Positions 23,985 to 35,800 of a stretch of DNA of 64,000 nucleotides are shown piece after piece (positions within the stretch are counted from its first letter, which is position 1; each line of letters opens with the position of its first letter). A program made the translations under genes and the position numbers. The DNA lies in NCBI RefSeq assembly GCF_029227915.1, contig NC_079878.1, forward strand, positions 13,454,001-13,518,000. Reading direction: 5' to 3'. The stretch comes from Hydractinia symbiolongicarpus (Eukaryota > Cnidaria > Hydrozoa > Anthoathecata > Hydractiniidae). Under the pieces are notes generated by a model. It saw only the letters and a list, made by a program, of their open reading frames with translations, did no database searches and had not been told where the DNA came from.

Positions 23985-26900
23985 CCAGAAGAAAGAAGAC
24001 GCAAATCTCGCTAACGATGATCACAATAATGAACTAGCTCTGAAATCCTCTGAAGTAAACGAGGATGAGTGGTGGATTGACTCTCGTGCTTCTTCTCACA
24101 TGACCCATAATTTGAAAAGCTTAAGAGACTATTCCAGTTTTGAAACGCCTATAAAGGTAAAACTCGCCGATGATCACGTGCTGAATGCTTTCGGGAAAGG
24201 AAATGTACATTTGACCATTTTGAGCAAAAATGAAAAGGTCAAAACTGTGCTACACGACGTACTTTACGTGCCGAAGATCCAAAACAAACTGTTCTCTCTA
24301 TCTTAACTAACCGATAAGGGAGTCGATGTGTAGTTCAAAGGCAAGGATTGCGATATCACCAAGGAGGGGAAGCAGTATACTATTGGACATAAGTACGGTA
24401 AACTTTACAAACTTAACACGATAAAGCCACGAAACGAGGAAACGTGCTGTATCGGGAAAACAATCAAACAGAATTCAATCGAGCTGTGGCACCAACGATA
24501 CGGTCACCTGGGATACGACAACCTCAAACTCTTAAACGATAAAGAGATGGTAAATGGCCTGAATATCGATACCAAGGAAGCCGTCGATCGAATCTGCGAA
24601 GGATGTGCAATGGGGAAACAGCATCGCAAATCATTCCCAAAGAAATCGCAAAGCACCACAACCAGATTGCTCGAGCTGATTCACAGTGACGTGTGTGGAC
24701 CGATGGATGTACCTTCAGTGGGAGGTTCCAGGTACTTTGTGACTTTTATAGACGATTTATCAAGATACACTACTGTCTACATGATGAAGCAAAAGTCTGA
24801 AGTGCTTGAAAAGTTTGGGCAGTTTGTAAACCTTGTTGAAAATCGCACTGGATTGAAAGTCGAACGATTACACGTGGAGAACGAAACTATAAAACGCCTT
24901 CGCTCAGATAATGGTGGTGAATACTTCTCAAAGGACTTTGACGAATTCTGCAACAATCGAGGAATTCAACGTGAACCGACCATTCCATACTCTCCACAAC
25001 AAAACGGAGTTGCTGAACGCATGAACCGCACCCTACTGGAAACTGCACGATCAATGCTGCATCACGCAAAGAAACCCCTTTACCTATGGGCTGAAGCTGT
25101 ATCTACCGCATCCTACACACGGAACCGAAGTCCTACTGCTGCACTGAAGGGAGCAACGCCTTATGAACTTTGGCACGGTAAAAAGCCTGAAGTTAGTGGC
25201 CTAAAAGTGTTTGGCTGCAAAAGTACGTGCATATTCCTGAATCAAAACGTAATGGAAAACTCCAGAAGAAATCGTTTCCATGCGTTTTTGTTGGATACCC
25301 TGCGAACGAAAACGGGTACAAACTGTACAATCCTGAAACGAGACAGATGCTTCGAAGTCGTAATGTCATCTTCGTAGAGAACGCTTTTGACATCAAAAAA
25401 TCGGACAACGTAACTCACGAATTTTTCACATTCAGAGAAGCTGAGGCAGAAGCTGAAACGGAACAACCAGGAAACAACATCGGTGAACCGCAAGTCGCTG
25501 TCGAAGAAGATGCCAGACCACAACGAGCAAGGAGACCACCTGACAGACTGAACGTCCTGACAGATAATTGGTGGAACCTGATGGAGGCGGCATCGGTCGC
25601 AGCTATGGACACTGAGGAGCCAACGACCATTGAAGAAGCTTTAAGCGGTGTGAACTCAAAGCTATGGTCTGAAGCACTTCGTAATGAATTTGATTCGCTG
25701 AAACAGAACCAAACCTGGGACTTGGTTGACTTACCCCCCGGTAAGAACATTATTGGCAGTAAATGGGTCTTTAAGCACAAACGTGATGCTAAAGGCGAGA
25801 TCACCCGGTGTAAAGCTCGTCTTGTTGCACAGGGATACTCTCAAAAACCCGGTGTCGACTATGACGAAGTTTTCTCACCTGTCGCAAAGTATAGCTCTAT
25901 TCGTACTGTACTAGCCATTGCCAATCAACTTGATTTAAACCTCCACCAAATGGATGTTAAAACAGCATTCCTAAATGGAGATCTCGAGGAAGAGATTTTC
26001 GTTAAGCAACCGGAAGGCTTCATCGACAAGAAACATCCGAACAAGGTTTGTCGATTGCGAAAGAGTCTCTATGGCTTGAAACAGTCTGCACGATGCTGGA
26101 ACAAAGCCATCGACGAATACCTCAAGGAATCAGGATACATACCAAACGATGCTGACCCTTGCATCTATCTCAAACGATTCATCAAGGACGGACAGGAAGT
26201 TATCCTCCTTATTGCTGTATACGTCGACGACCTGCTGATTGCATCAAACAACGACAAAGAACTCCTCTCCGAAAGGACACAGATAGGTGAACGTTTCGAA
26301 ATGGGTGACGAAGGGGAAGTTCACTACATTCTTGGGATGGCCGTCAAACGAAACCGTAAGGATGGGGTACTTACAATCGACCAACACGCGTTCTTATCAT
26401 CTGTGCTGAAACGATTTGGAATGGAAGATTGCAGCCAGTAGCTACTCCACTCGAACCCAACACAAAGTTCAAAAAGCTGAGAGATGACGAAGAACCAGTC
26501 AATCTGAAAGAGTACCAATCTGTCATTGGATGCCTGACGTACGCATCGATTGGGACCAGACCAGACTTGTCCGCTGCAGTGGGAGTGCTTAGTCAACACA
26601 TGTCGAAACCTGGAAAGCAACATTGGGTTGGTGTTAAACGAGTTCTCCGATACGTTAAAGGAACCATCGACTATGGTTTGGTGTACAAGGGGAGTAAAGC
26701 TTACGAAACGATGAACTGTTTACGTGGCTTCGCCGACGCTGCTTGGGCTGGAGATGTGGTAACACGAAAATCGACTTCCGGTTACGTATTCCAAATCAGA
26801 AAAATCCACGATTTCATGGAAATCGAAACGTCAGTCAATCGTTGCACTTTCTTCGACCGAAGCTGAATACGTTTCATTATGCAGTGCAACACAAGAGGCA

Positions 26901-27191
26901 GTATGGTTGCGAGTCCTGTTTGATGGTATGGGGTTCAAACAGGCAAATGCTACTACGATTTTTGAAGACAACCAAGGTGCAATCGCTCTTGCGAAAAACC
27001 TCGCACATCACTCACGAACAAAACACATTGACATCAAGTACCATTACATACGCGACGCTGTCTCGACCAAGGAGATTAAGCTGAAATACTGTCCAACACA
27101 GGAAATGATTGCCGATTTATTGACAAAGGGACTCCCTCGACCACAGTTCGAGAAGCTTCGCTTAGAACTTGGAGTGACCAAGATACATTGA
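23985..27191 (+). pseudogene. pol: Broken Copia pol (protease, integrase, reverse transcriptase, RNase H)
   Basis: Protease: around 24079 the usual DSGAS reads DSRAS, losing the conserved Gly next to the catalytic Asp. Stops TAA and TAG follow near 24304-24333. Integrase: an HHCC finger (WHQRYGHLG, CEGCAMGK) then the triad HSD (24684), RSDNGGEY (about 24905) and NGVAERMN (about 25009). Frame shifts near 25225. Reverse transcriptase: WVFKHKRDAKGE, QMDVKTAFLNGDL and the active site YVDD at 26220-26231. Frame shifts again near 26435. RNase H: TRPDLSAAV, GFADAAWAGD, then a break near 26800-26870, then EDNQGAIALAKN and the HHSRTKHIDIKYH ending at 27191. All domains are recognisable and in Copia order, but the frame is broken at several places. 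Confidence 0.93.
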
Positions 27192-27242
27192 ATTTGACAT
27201 TGACGAAATGACTATCGTGACGGAGTGACCGTCAAGTGAGAG

Positions 27243-27404
27243 TGTTGAAATATGTGACGCTCACTTGCTATTTTATGTTAAACTGTCACGTGCATTATAT
27301 TACGCACATTTTTTTTATTCTCTATGTTTTTCTGTGATCAGCTTGTTTTTTATGAGAGAAGAAGTACTCTATGAGTGAGAAACTCTGTGTGTCTGTTTTT
27401 ATCA
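27243..27404 (+). repeat. 3' LTR of the Copia element (162 bp)
   Basis: It is identical to the 5' LTR over about 160 aligned bases but lacks a 34-bp segment flanked by CTAT in the 5' copy, the mark of a short-direct-repeat deletion. A purine-rich AAGTGAGAG just before it could be the polypurine tract. Confidence 0.95.
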
Positions 27405-27409
27405 CATAT

Positions 27410-28968
27410 GACCGTAGTACACATTTCTTTGATAAGAACGTCTAAATTTCAGCTAACGCCGGATGTGTTTGTTTGTTTTAAACTTCAGCTACAAATGATC
27501 TTATTTGTGTTCTTTCAAAAAACAGAGAATATATGGCCAGGTTGTTACAAAAAAGTGTAATAATGGTGTTAAATATTGGAAATCCCCAACCTCGTCCCCA
27601 GGGTCTTAGGCCCTTTTCGTTGCTATTAATTTCATCAAGAAGGCAAAATATCCTGGAAACAAGGTTGGGAAATGCTATGCATCAGAATAAAACAACAAAA
27701 ACAAACAGAGGGTTACTGACAATAAGTTCGTTGCTGGAGGATGTCTAACCTCGTTTCCAGTGTTAGCTCCTTTTTCTGAATCCTCGTGTAAGATTTTCAG
27801 AGCCGGAGAAAAAATACTTGTGGACAAGATTGATATGTTTGGCACGATTTTGTTTCAATTGTCGACAAAAGAAAAACAGGAAACATAGAACCTCAAATTT
27901 TATGCTGACGGCAGCGAAAAACGTAAAATTTTATTCGAACTTGGCCCTCCATCTCAAGTTAATGTGTCATAAATTGAAAACACATTATAATTTAAATATC
28001 TAAAAAACTTTTCAATAATGTCATCATGTAGCTGTTTATCATTATACCGAGTGTTTATTTTCTAGTTTGAATGTTGCACTTCAAACAGGCAACCGACAGT
28101 GTGAGTTGGGTCGGCTCCCAATTTTCGGGACCGCTTATCAAATCCCGCTCCACCGTCCCCGGCAATATGTTAGCGATGCACAAAGATAGTGTTTTTTATT
28201 TCAACATAAATATTTTTAAATTTGGGGAAAAAATTATCCTAATATTCATAGCATATTCTTAGGGTAGTGAAGATTGAAAGATTTGAGAATGCAGTGTGAA
28301 AATCATTACTAAGGCGCTGTTGTTGAAGCATCCGAATTCATTTGACTAACAGGCAACTGGAATTATCGGGAATAATTAGCTAGCTACTTCACATCAAAAT
28401 TGAGAAATGACATTTTTACATCAATGATGTATTAAGAATGCAAGCGAAATTTCAAAATGAGCATTTAGGATATTTAATTTTTGTCTGAATTCATCTTGAA
28501 TATTCTGATAGAGTATATTCTTATATATATAAAAAGGGCGTACCACCTTTGCACTTGTGACTTTCGAACGCAAAAAGTATTATGACACTTTTTATAATAA
28601 ATTTGAAAAATAGATTGTCACTCAGACTGGTCGTTAGGGCTCATAGCTATACGCAAATAATTTTTTTTTTAGATATATTAATAAAATCAGACTCCATCAA
28701 ATCTGTCCAACGGGTCCATTGCCATCTCGCAGCCTGTTTAAACAATTATTACCCACTGTTAAAACTTCTTCTCTCAGTATTCTCGCTCCTCGTTGTAAAA
28801 ACCAAACCAACCCAGGGCATATTGCATTTATTTTTAATAATAGGATAAGCCACACGCATTATAATTTGTTTAAAAAATCAAAAACCCTAGGCTCTTTGTC
28901 TCTGGATCAGTAAAGAAATGTTTAAACACCAGGTTGTAAAATTATGTCCTTCCCACGCTTTCGCCGCG
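27410..28968. other. Non-coding spacer between Copia and hAT elements
   Basis: Apart from the small MITE at 27587-27667 and a lone CTAACCTCGTTTCCAG end at about 27744 from the same family, I see no feature. Open frames are short and unconvincing. Confidence 0.5.
27587..27667. mobile_element. 81-bp MITE with CAACCTCG termini
   Basis: The left end CAACCTCGTCCCCAGGGT and the right end CTGGAAACAAGGTTG are imperfect inverted repeats matching the better-preserved copy at 61789-61903. The flanking 9-bp words GGAAATCCC and GGAAATGCT agree at seven of nine places, which is what an ageing 9-bp target duplication would look like. Confidence 0.6.
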
Positions 28969-29800
28969 CAGGGGCGGATCTAGGATTTTTTTATGGTTAG
29001 GCAAATTTTGTTTTTTTTTCAATTTTTTTTACGAGATACCAGAAGACCAGAAAGAGGTTTTCGAGGTGGTAACAAGTGCTTTTCGGCTACTAAGGCTATA
29101 TAATAATATAAAATACAAATAAAAGTTTTGATACATAATGCGATAACTACTCCCGTCTTTTTACTATCTTCCGACGTTTTGTATATGCCAGAATAATGTT
29201 TTTTATAAATTTGAGGTTAATCTAATAACCAGGCAAACAATTTTTCTTCTTTCTTCTTTCTTCTTCACTTGTATATAAGCAGAAACAGAAGTAATACCAA
29301 TGGACGAATGAATCTAGCATTGAAATCAAAATAAATGATCAATTGTCAAACAACAAACCATGAAGTGAATGGAGCGCCACTCAACAGATACAATTATTTG
29401 CATCAAGACCAGTCAAAATGATAGGGTAAAAGGCTAAAGGTAAAAACAATCATAATAAAAAACACACAAAATTTAGGAAAAACATAAGTAATTACGTAAA
29501 TTGATTGTGAAATTTGGACCTTACTCTGGAGGTGCTTTGTTACAGTCAATTGCTTCCAGGAGAGGCCACAAAGGCAACTCGAGAATTAAAGTTACAGAAA
29601 ACATTTTTGTCAAAAATAGGTAAGGTAAGTACATAAAAATGTAAGTATAATTTAGGCAATGATAAGGCATATACTAATATAAGTATAATTTAGGCAAAAG
29701 AATAGGTATGGTAAAATAAGAGGTACATATGTATATATAATAAAAGAAGTGTTCTACAATAACTTGAAGTAAGGTTTTATGAAGAAGGTAATAATGTAAT

Positions 29801-32084
29801 TCACTTAAAGTTTAATCGTCTATTTTTCAATGAAAATTTCTCAATAACATCAGAAATATTAGGAATGATGTTTTGATGTACATGCATTAAGGCTAAGCCA
29901 TTTAGTCTATCTGAGTCCATGGTTGTGCGAGTAAATGTTTTTAACCTCTTCATGGCTGAAAATGTCCTTTCACACTCGCAAGAAGTCACAGGTAAAGTGG
30001 CTAAAATTCTCAAGGCCACTTTTACATTTTCAAACCCAGTAAAATTGACAGATTTCAATGTGGAGGAAATGTTTGCACGAGCTCTATAATTTAAAATTTC
30101 TATGAAATTACCTACTCCCCCAGATGAGTAACTGCCTACTTCAGGATGATAACTGCTATCATCTCTATGACCTCTTAAAGGGATATTTAGTCTTCCACAC
30201 AACAAAATTGTATCGATGATTGGCTCAAGTTTGGCTTTATTTTCAGAAATCTGTTTACTTATTTGCTGATCAACAAGTTCAGAAATTGGTTTGCTTTTAC
30301 CAGAATGCTGGCTCAAATATGTTGTAAACAGTGAAAATGTTGCCTGGTGAAGACTTTTTACAGAGCTAGATGTTTTTTCATGGTTTTTGAACAACGTTGT
30401 AGCACAACGTTTTGCATTAACAGGCTGTGTTACCAGATTTCTTATGTTTTTTAACAAATTAGGAAACTTATTTCCAAAAAGAACACATGGCAAACAGTAA
30501 CCACCATCATAAGCAGGTGAATAACAAAGCCAGGTGTATTGTTTTAACCAATCAAATTTAAAGGAACGACCATCTTTAACAGGAAATTTATAGTTATTAT
30601 CAGGGATGAAAACTTCGTTTATTAATTTAATTATTTCTGAATATTCCATGTTTTGAACTTTATTCATATACGAAGCTATATCGTTGGCTAAGGTTATTTC
30701 GGTTGACACAGAAATAATAGAACTTATTGCACCTCCAGAGGATTGCTTAGTTACAGGACTAATACTAGTCACTGATTTAACAGTAGAACTTGATGACATT
30801 GGAATATTTTTTGTTTTGGTTGACATATTGACAGCAGGAAATGTTACTGTAGGTCTGTCAGAAGCAATACCTAGGTCATTCATGCCATGTCTATTTACCC
30901 AGAAAGGCAATTTTGACTGCTTATTTTTTTTAATCACAGGTTTTGGCAATGGTTGCTTGATTTTTCTTTTTGGATGTACACCACATAATAGAGGCACAAA
31001 ATGATTATGTTTAAATTCAATTTGTGTCGGTAAAGTACCACAATAACAAAGTAAAATGTGAAGACTTGTAGAAGAAACTGCAGAATCTCTAGGTTCAATA
31101 TTTTGACTGTAAAGAAGTTTCAATTTTGCGTGACCACAGTCTGGATATAGTGTAATGATGTTCCTCGAAATTGCTGAGGACAGTGCAAGAACACAAACAA
31201 AACTACACCACTCAAAGTTTTTTATATTATGCATTGCCTCTACTTTGATTAAAGCATCAGCAGTTTTACCTGAATCTAAAGCAGCATGTGAAACTAAGAG
31301 ACCACCTAAAATGTTTCTGAAATTGTTAAAATAAACTCCTTTGCTTTTCTCATATGCCGAAATTATAGTGGGATGCTTTATATAAAAGCCACTATTTAAA
31401 TACAGTTCTAACGATGTCAAAGTTCTTAGTTTTCGAACAAGAGAGTTATCTCCACACAAAAACAAAGATACAGAGCTGTATAAACAGTTACCTGAGGCTT
31501 GTGACCTAAAGAAAGTAAAAGTTAAAAATTAAACAAAATTCCCAACTATCACACAAGCAGCTGCTGGCTAGCTATACTCCATACTAAACTTAACAAACTC
31601 ATCAAAACATAAAACAAGATTACACTTGTCTCAGTTATCTTGTTTTTAAAAAAACAAACTATTCATATGATCGAGGTTATTAATTGAAGCTTTTGTTTTG
31701 ATAAGAAAGATTTAATAACACGTTTTGTAAGAACATCTGTGGAGGTGGGGGTTAATTATTTCATAACAATCAGTGCTGGTGCTTAATAACTTTTAATGTT
31801 TTTCACAAAGAGGTACCTAATACTCAAGACAGAAAAAGCTACAAAAATTATCTAGCTACTTACTTCAAAGCAATAAATTTGTCTTTAGCAAAGGTTGGAA
31901 TAAAGGTTTCAGCAACTAGATCGCGAAAATACTTCTTTCCAACATTATTAATCCTCTCATTATCCGAAAAGGTAGCTGAATCCAGAATTTCTTTTTTCAA
32001 TTTTGCATACAACTCATTCAATTTATTCAAATCATTTGACTTGAAAGCTTCTTCAACAGTGTACTCCTGATCAAGGGAATCCAT
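29801..32084 (-). CDS. OTU protease-like/hAT transposase fusion protein (transposon gene, core deleted)
   Basis: Two exons (32084-31864 and 31505-29801, GT-AG) join in phase to about 641 residues; an upstream in-frame start at 32204 is possible. Seen in order: a charged N-terminus (1-74); an OTU-like region with SGNCLYSSVS (candidate nucleophile C81) and NHFVPLL (candidate His 242); a Ser/Thr/Lys-rich linker; a TTF/ZMYM-type finger (FKFDWLKQYTWLCYSP, YCLPCVLFG); a DUF4371 fragment (LRGHRDD); and the hAT C-terminal dimerisation block (CECERTFSAMKRL). The stretch between LRGHRDD and that block is only about 60 residues, so the catalytic RNase H-like core seems to have been lost. Also odd: Ser replaces the Asp usual in the OTU DGNC motif. 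The frame stays open across both exons. Inferred: a DNA- or transposase-binding protein, perhaps a repressor, not an active transposase. Confidence 0.8.
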
Positions 32085-32135
32085 GTTGAAAAAGAAGGAC
32101 ACACCCTTGGCCGCACAGAGATTTATGTAAAACTT

Positions 32136-32355
32136 ACCCGCGGTCGTTTTAGGCGTTTTTCTTCTCGGTTTTAGAATTCTATTCATTTGAAGTTGAAGAC
32201 CCACGGACGTTTTAGGCGTTTTTCTTCCGATTTAAGAATTCCATTCATTTGAAGTTGAAAACCCACGGACGTTTTAGGCGTTTTTTCTTCCACCCGTGAT
32301 TTTCATTCATTTAAAACTTGGAAACCCACGGACGTTTTAGGCGAATCGGTATCTT
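32136..32355. repeat. About 63-bp tandem repeats near the hAT right end
   Basis: The words ACCC[A/G]CGG[A/T]CGTTTTAGGCG start at 32136, 32199, 32261 and 32334, with TTCATTTGAAGTTG in between. There are three full copies and part of a fourth. They lie between the transposon terminus and its gene, and overlap the possible longer N-terminus, so they may be promoter or transposase-binding repeats. Confidence 0.85.
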
Positions 32356-33456
32356 GCCTAAAATCGCCCCGGGTTTACTTCTTATTGAATTTTTAAAAAA
32401 AAACAGTTCCTAACAACGCGCATCCAGGTTGGCGAAGCAAAGTTAGCACTACAAGACAAATTTACAAAAATATTTATTACTTTCACAAGTTATGCTATAT
32501 GGCATATTTTCCTTTTTTTTGCCCAAGCTTAGGCTTAGGCAATTGCCTAGGCTGCCTAACCCTAGATCCGCCCCTGCCGCGTAATCGCAACAGCCATCTA
32601 TAGGAATAAATAATATGCTAACAACGATCCTTATCTTTATGGTATGTTTTGTAAATAAGTTGTTTATTGGAGAGTCAATACAAAGTAAAAGATAACAAAA
32701 AGATTGAGCAACCACATGCTTGTTAATTCCTGCACTTCATGACGTTTGTAATGCACTCGTTATTCATCGCTCTCCTCCGTGCTAAGTCACGAGATTTTAA
32801 AAATAGCGTACAGGGCAATCGAGACAATACAATGAGTTTCTAGGAATTGGTGAATACTATTTTATGTGGTTGATGTCTGTCAATGTTATTTCTTTTTCTT
32901 GGGTGATTTCACAAGGAAAGGTTTGCAGAAACAAAACTTGCAAAACTTGCTGTTTTTCAAGATTCTGATTGGATAATCATTTTGTAAGTTATAAGTTTCC
33001 TGTATATGTTTATAGCATAGTTTATTGTTGTTTTCCAAATATAGTAAATAAATAAAAACATTAAAAAGAAAAGTTTATAATATATCCTTAAAAAATGAAA
33101 ATAGGAAATGCGTATTCACATAAATACGACATTTCGTATTTTGTTATATAAAATATATTGTTTTATTACTGGGAGATATCCCAGTTTTGTAATGGCCGTT
33201 CTTTCACAAACTCCGGACTTTATCAACCCTTCGCGACTAAGATATATATTAATCACTTGATTTTACAGATAAATTAGTGAAATTTCTAGCTAGCTGATAA
33301 ACTTTGTTGTGTTTTGAATTTATTTTTTCTAGCAGGGGTGCATTTGTGCATGATAATTGTAAAATAAATTTCACAAATTAAATTTAGTTAATCTTACAAA
33401 GAGCACTTCGGCATATTTTTCGTCTTGTGTGTGTAAAAAAATGAGATGTATTAAAT

Positions 33457-33492
33457 ATGTTCTCCAACGTATTTACTTACGTTGGAGAACAT
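33457..33492. repeat. 15-bp perfect inverted repeat
   Basis: ATGTTCTCCAACGTA (33457-33471) is the exact reverse complement of 33478-33492, around a 6-base loop TTTACT. It could be a tiny fold-back insertion; no gene is adjacent. Confidence 0.9.
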
Positions 33493-33870
33493 CCATTTGA
33501 TTTACCTCATTAACCATATAATAAACCATATAAAAACCATATAAAAAACAGACGCAAAACATTGGCAGCTCTCGGCCATAGCGAAACTTTAAGTTTAATT
33601 TATTTCAAAAACAAATTCGATATAAATTAGCGTTGGCAGCCCTCGGTCAGGGATAGAATTTAATTTCAGATCAAATTTTTTTCTGAATTTTAAACTCAGT
33701 TTAATTAAAAAGTTGTGAATAACACTTAGAAGCCGGCACAAATTTTGAAGCATTAGGTTTCTGTCTGGTAAAAAAATTTGTTTCCAAAAAAAACGTTTCT
33801 CTTTGCATTTAAAAAAAAATGTTTTCTTTTCTTTTATGTAATAGCCAATATCTTCTAATTTGAATCCTAC

Positions 33871-34125
33871 ATGGCTTCTTGTTTACATTGTTTCATGTTG
33901 AGTTTCATTCTGTTTTTCTCACACATAGCTTTTCAAAAAACAGTCACCAAAAAATGCTATCCAGCGCAGAGATTGAGATACGGTATACAAAATTTGTTAC
34001 AAAAGTTCTTCATAAAATATCCACCTAAAAAGATAAAAAAGATACTCTCAAGGTTGTATTTTAAAGATCCTGATATAGACGCTCAACTAAATGATCTGTC
34101 CAACCTCGTCCCAAGGACTTGCTAG
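33871..34125 (+). CDS. Possible small secreted basic protein (uncertain)
   Basis: An 84-codon open frame starts with ATG and a hydrophobic stretch (MASCLHCFMLSFILFFSHIA) that resembles a signal peptide. A lysine-rich segment (PPKKIKKILSRLYFKD) and a short acidic end follow. I recognise no family. The last residues are encoded by a CAACCTCGTCCC word belonging to the local MITE family, which argues against an old conserved gene. No splice partners are evident. It is most likely a chance frame. Confidence 0.15.
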   Translation: MASCLHCFMLSFILFFSHIAFQKTVTKKCYPAQRLRYGIQNLLQKFFIKYPPKKIKKILSRLYFKDPDIDAQLNDLSNLVPRTC

Positions 34126-34300
34126 GCTTTTTATATTTGGACGAGTGTAGGCCAGTGTACACGAGGCTAGACAGTCACTAAATGAATGTAGGCGTGTGTA
34201 GACGAGAAGAGTCAGAACTGAATGTGGACAAGTGTGGAGGAGTGCAGGAGAATTAAAAATGGGAAAATCTAAACTTTTTGAAAGATGTCTAAAAAAATAG

Positions 34301-34435
34301 TTAATAATTCAAATTGTTAATAATTCAAATAGTTAATAATTCAAATAGTTAATAATTCAAATAGTTAATAATTCAAATAGTTAATAATTCAAATAGTTAA
34401 TAATTCAAATAGTTAATAATTCAAATAGTTAATGA
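34301..34435. repeat. 16-bp satellite, eight units
   Basis: TTAATAATTCAAATAG is repeated from 34301 with a strict 16-bp period (34301, 34317, 34333, 34349, 34365, 34381, 34397, 34413, with a decayed ninth unit at 34429). Only the first unit differs, by one base, so the array expanded recently. Confidence 0.95.
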
Positions 34436-35076
34436 TTGGTAGCCTAGTTAACTAAGCTTTCTTCTTCGAGGTTATTGAATGAGTTTCTCTCAAACAAAAT
34501 TAATTTTTCCCACCTTGACTACTCCGATTTCCCGGTGGCAAGAAAAATAATGCTGGGTCTCCTGGCTAAATGTTCGCAGAACTTCATGTAAACAGTCTTC
34601 TGCAGTGTTATAAAGTAAAGAATTTTTAGGTGCTAGGTTTTGATACAATGAAAATTATAACTAACCAAAATGTAAAACAAAATTTGATAAGGTTGATAAA
34701 TTTTATTACCTGTACAAAGATGCATAAGATCAATTTCCTAACTCGGTTGTTAAACTTTATCTCGGCTTTATCTCGAGCATACAAATCCTTTTATATATAC
34801 GGATGGAGGTCTCGACATGGCGATATCAGCAGCGGGAATTAAAAAAACAATAAACATGGTCACATGATTTAAGGCGAGAGTTAAAAATTTAAAAATGGCA
34901 GCATGTTGTAACAGTCCATTGTAAACAAACACGAGACCGAGCAGTGAGAAAAAATCAATTACAGAGCTTTAATTAATAAGGTTTTATTAACGTCATAAAA
35001 TTTTGTAACTATATCGAATATATTTATGATAAACTTAGTTTGAAAAGAAAAAATCAGTTTCAAAGGTTCGAATTAT

Positions 35077-35108
35077 TTTGTTAGGTAGGCAACCAGCTAC
35101 CTAACAAA
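35077..35108. repeat. 12-bp inverted repeat
   Basis: TTTGTTAGGTAG (35077-35088) and CTACCTAACAAA (35097-35108) are exact reverse complements around GCAACCAG. No associated gene. Confidence 0.85.
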
Positions 35109-35800
35109 CAGGGAAACGAACCACGAGGCAAATTAGCTTTATTTACAATGGAAATAAAAGCTCTGTCGATTATAGATGAGTTGCGAATGTTTACAAAGTT
35201 CCGCATATACACGCGCATCTTAACAGGAAATAAAAAAAGGACGACATAAAGAAAATTGATCATTTCTTTTAATTTATAGTTTTTAAAAAATAACGATCTA
35301 AAAGAAGCTGGAATTGGTTTTTCCAAACTATCATTTTCTCTTTTCAAGATCAGGTTTTAATTATATTAAAAAGTAAGTTGCTTTTTTAACTTGATTTATT
35401 CGTAGCGGTCTGTTCTTTATATTTCTTGCCTGTGTGCATGCGTGCGCATGTCCAATGTTTTAGACGCAAAATCAAAACAACTACGTCACGCTGCAACTCA
35501 TCTATATAACCTTTTGTTCACTCACAAGTAAGTTATGTATATTGTTCTATTGCGGGATTCACTTCTTAGTTTTTCCTAGGGTGATTAAAATTTATCGCGA
35601 GGTTCGGGCGATGAAAAAGATAAGCTAATCTCCAGTAGAACAACGTCACCGTAAAAAAATAATTTTCAAGAATTCAAAAACATGCGAAAGCAGGTAAACC
35701 TAAGGCAGGGTTTCCACCAGTGCGATTAGATATCGCACTGGTATTGCAGTAGTGCAAAAATAAAAATCAGTGCGAAATATTTTTGAACAGTAGTGCTAAA

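Larger units (their letters stand above)
23021..27404 (+). mobile_element. Copia-type LTR retrotransposon, full length but coding-defective
   Basis: The element is bounded by LTRs beginning TGTTGAAA and ending TTATCA. It is flanked by an exact 5-bp target duplication CATAT (23016-23020 and 27405-27409). Integrase precedes reverse transcriptase, the Copia/Pseudoviridae order, in contrast to Gypsy. Gag, protease, integrase, reverse transcriptase and RNase H regions are all present in the sense direction, but frameshifts and stops interrupt them. Total length is 4384 bp. The LTRs are almost identical apart from one 34-bp gap, so insertion was recent by LTR standards. Confidence 0.95.
28969..32576 (-). 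mobile_element. hAT DNA transposon with OTU-containing gene
   Basis: The terminal inverted repeats are CAGGGGCGGATCTAGG (28969-28984) and its exact complement (32561-32576). A second shared block GGTTAGGCA lies slightly further in. The CAGGGG start is typical of hAT ends. CCGCG flanks both sides (28964-28968 and 32577-32581), a 5-bp target duplication; most hATs make 8 bp, but some lineages make 5. The single two-exon gene runs on the minus strand, and three-and-a-half 63-bp repeats sit just upstream of it. The element is 3608 bp long. Confidence 0.9.
32577..35702. other. Non-coding region between hAT and Harbinger relics
   Basis: This stretch contains two small inverted repeats and a 16-bp satellite (listed separately), and a CAACCTCGTCCC end of the small MITE family at about 34099. 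The DNA at 34130-34260 is rich in GTGTAGAC/GAGTGTAGG words. I see no certain gene. Confidence 0.5.

Noticed and set aside
35065-35110. Possible tRNA suggested by GGTTCGAATT and a nearby stem
   Set aside because: No acceptor, D or anticodon arms fit around it; the stem is a simple inverted repeat.
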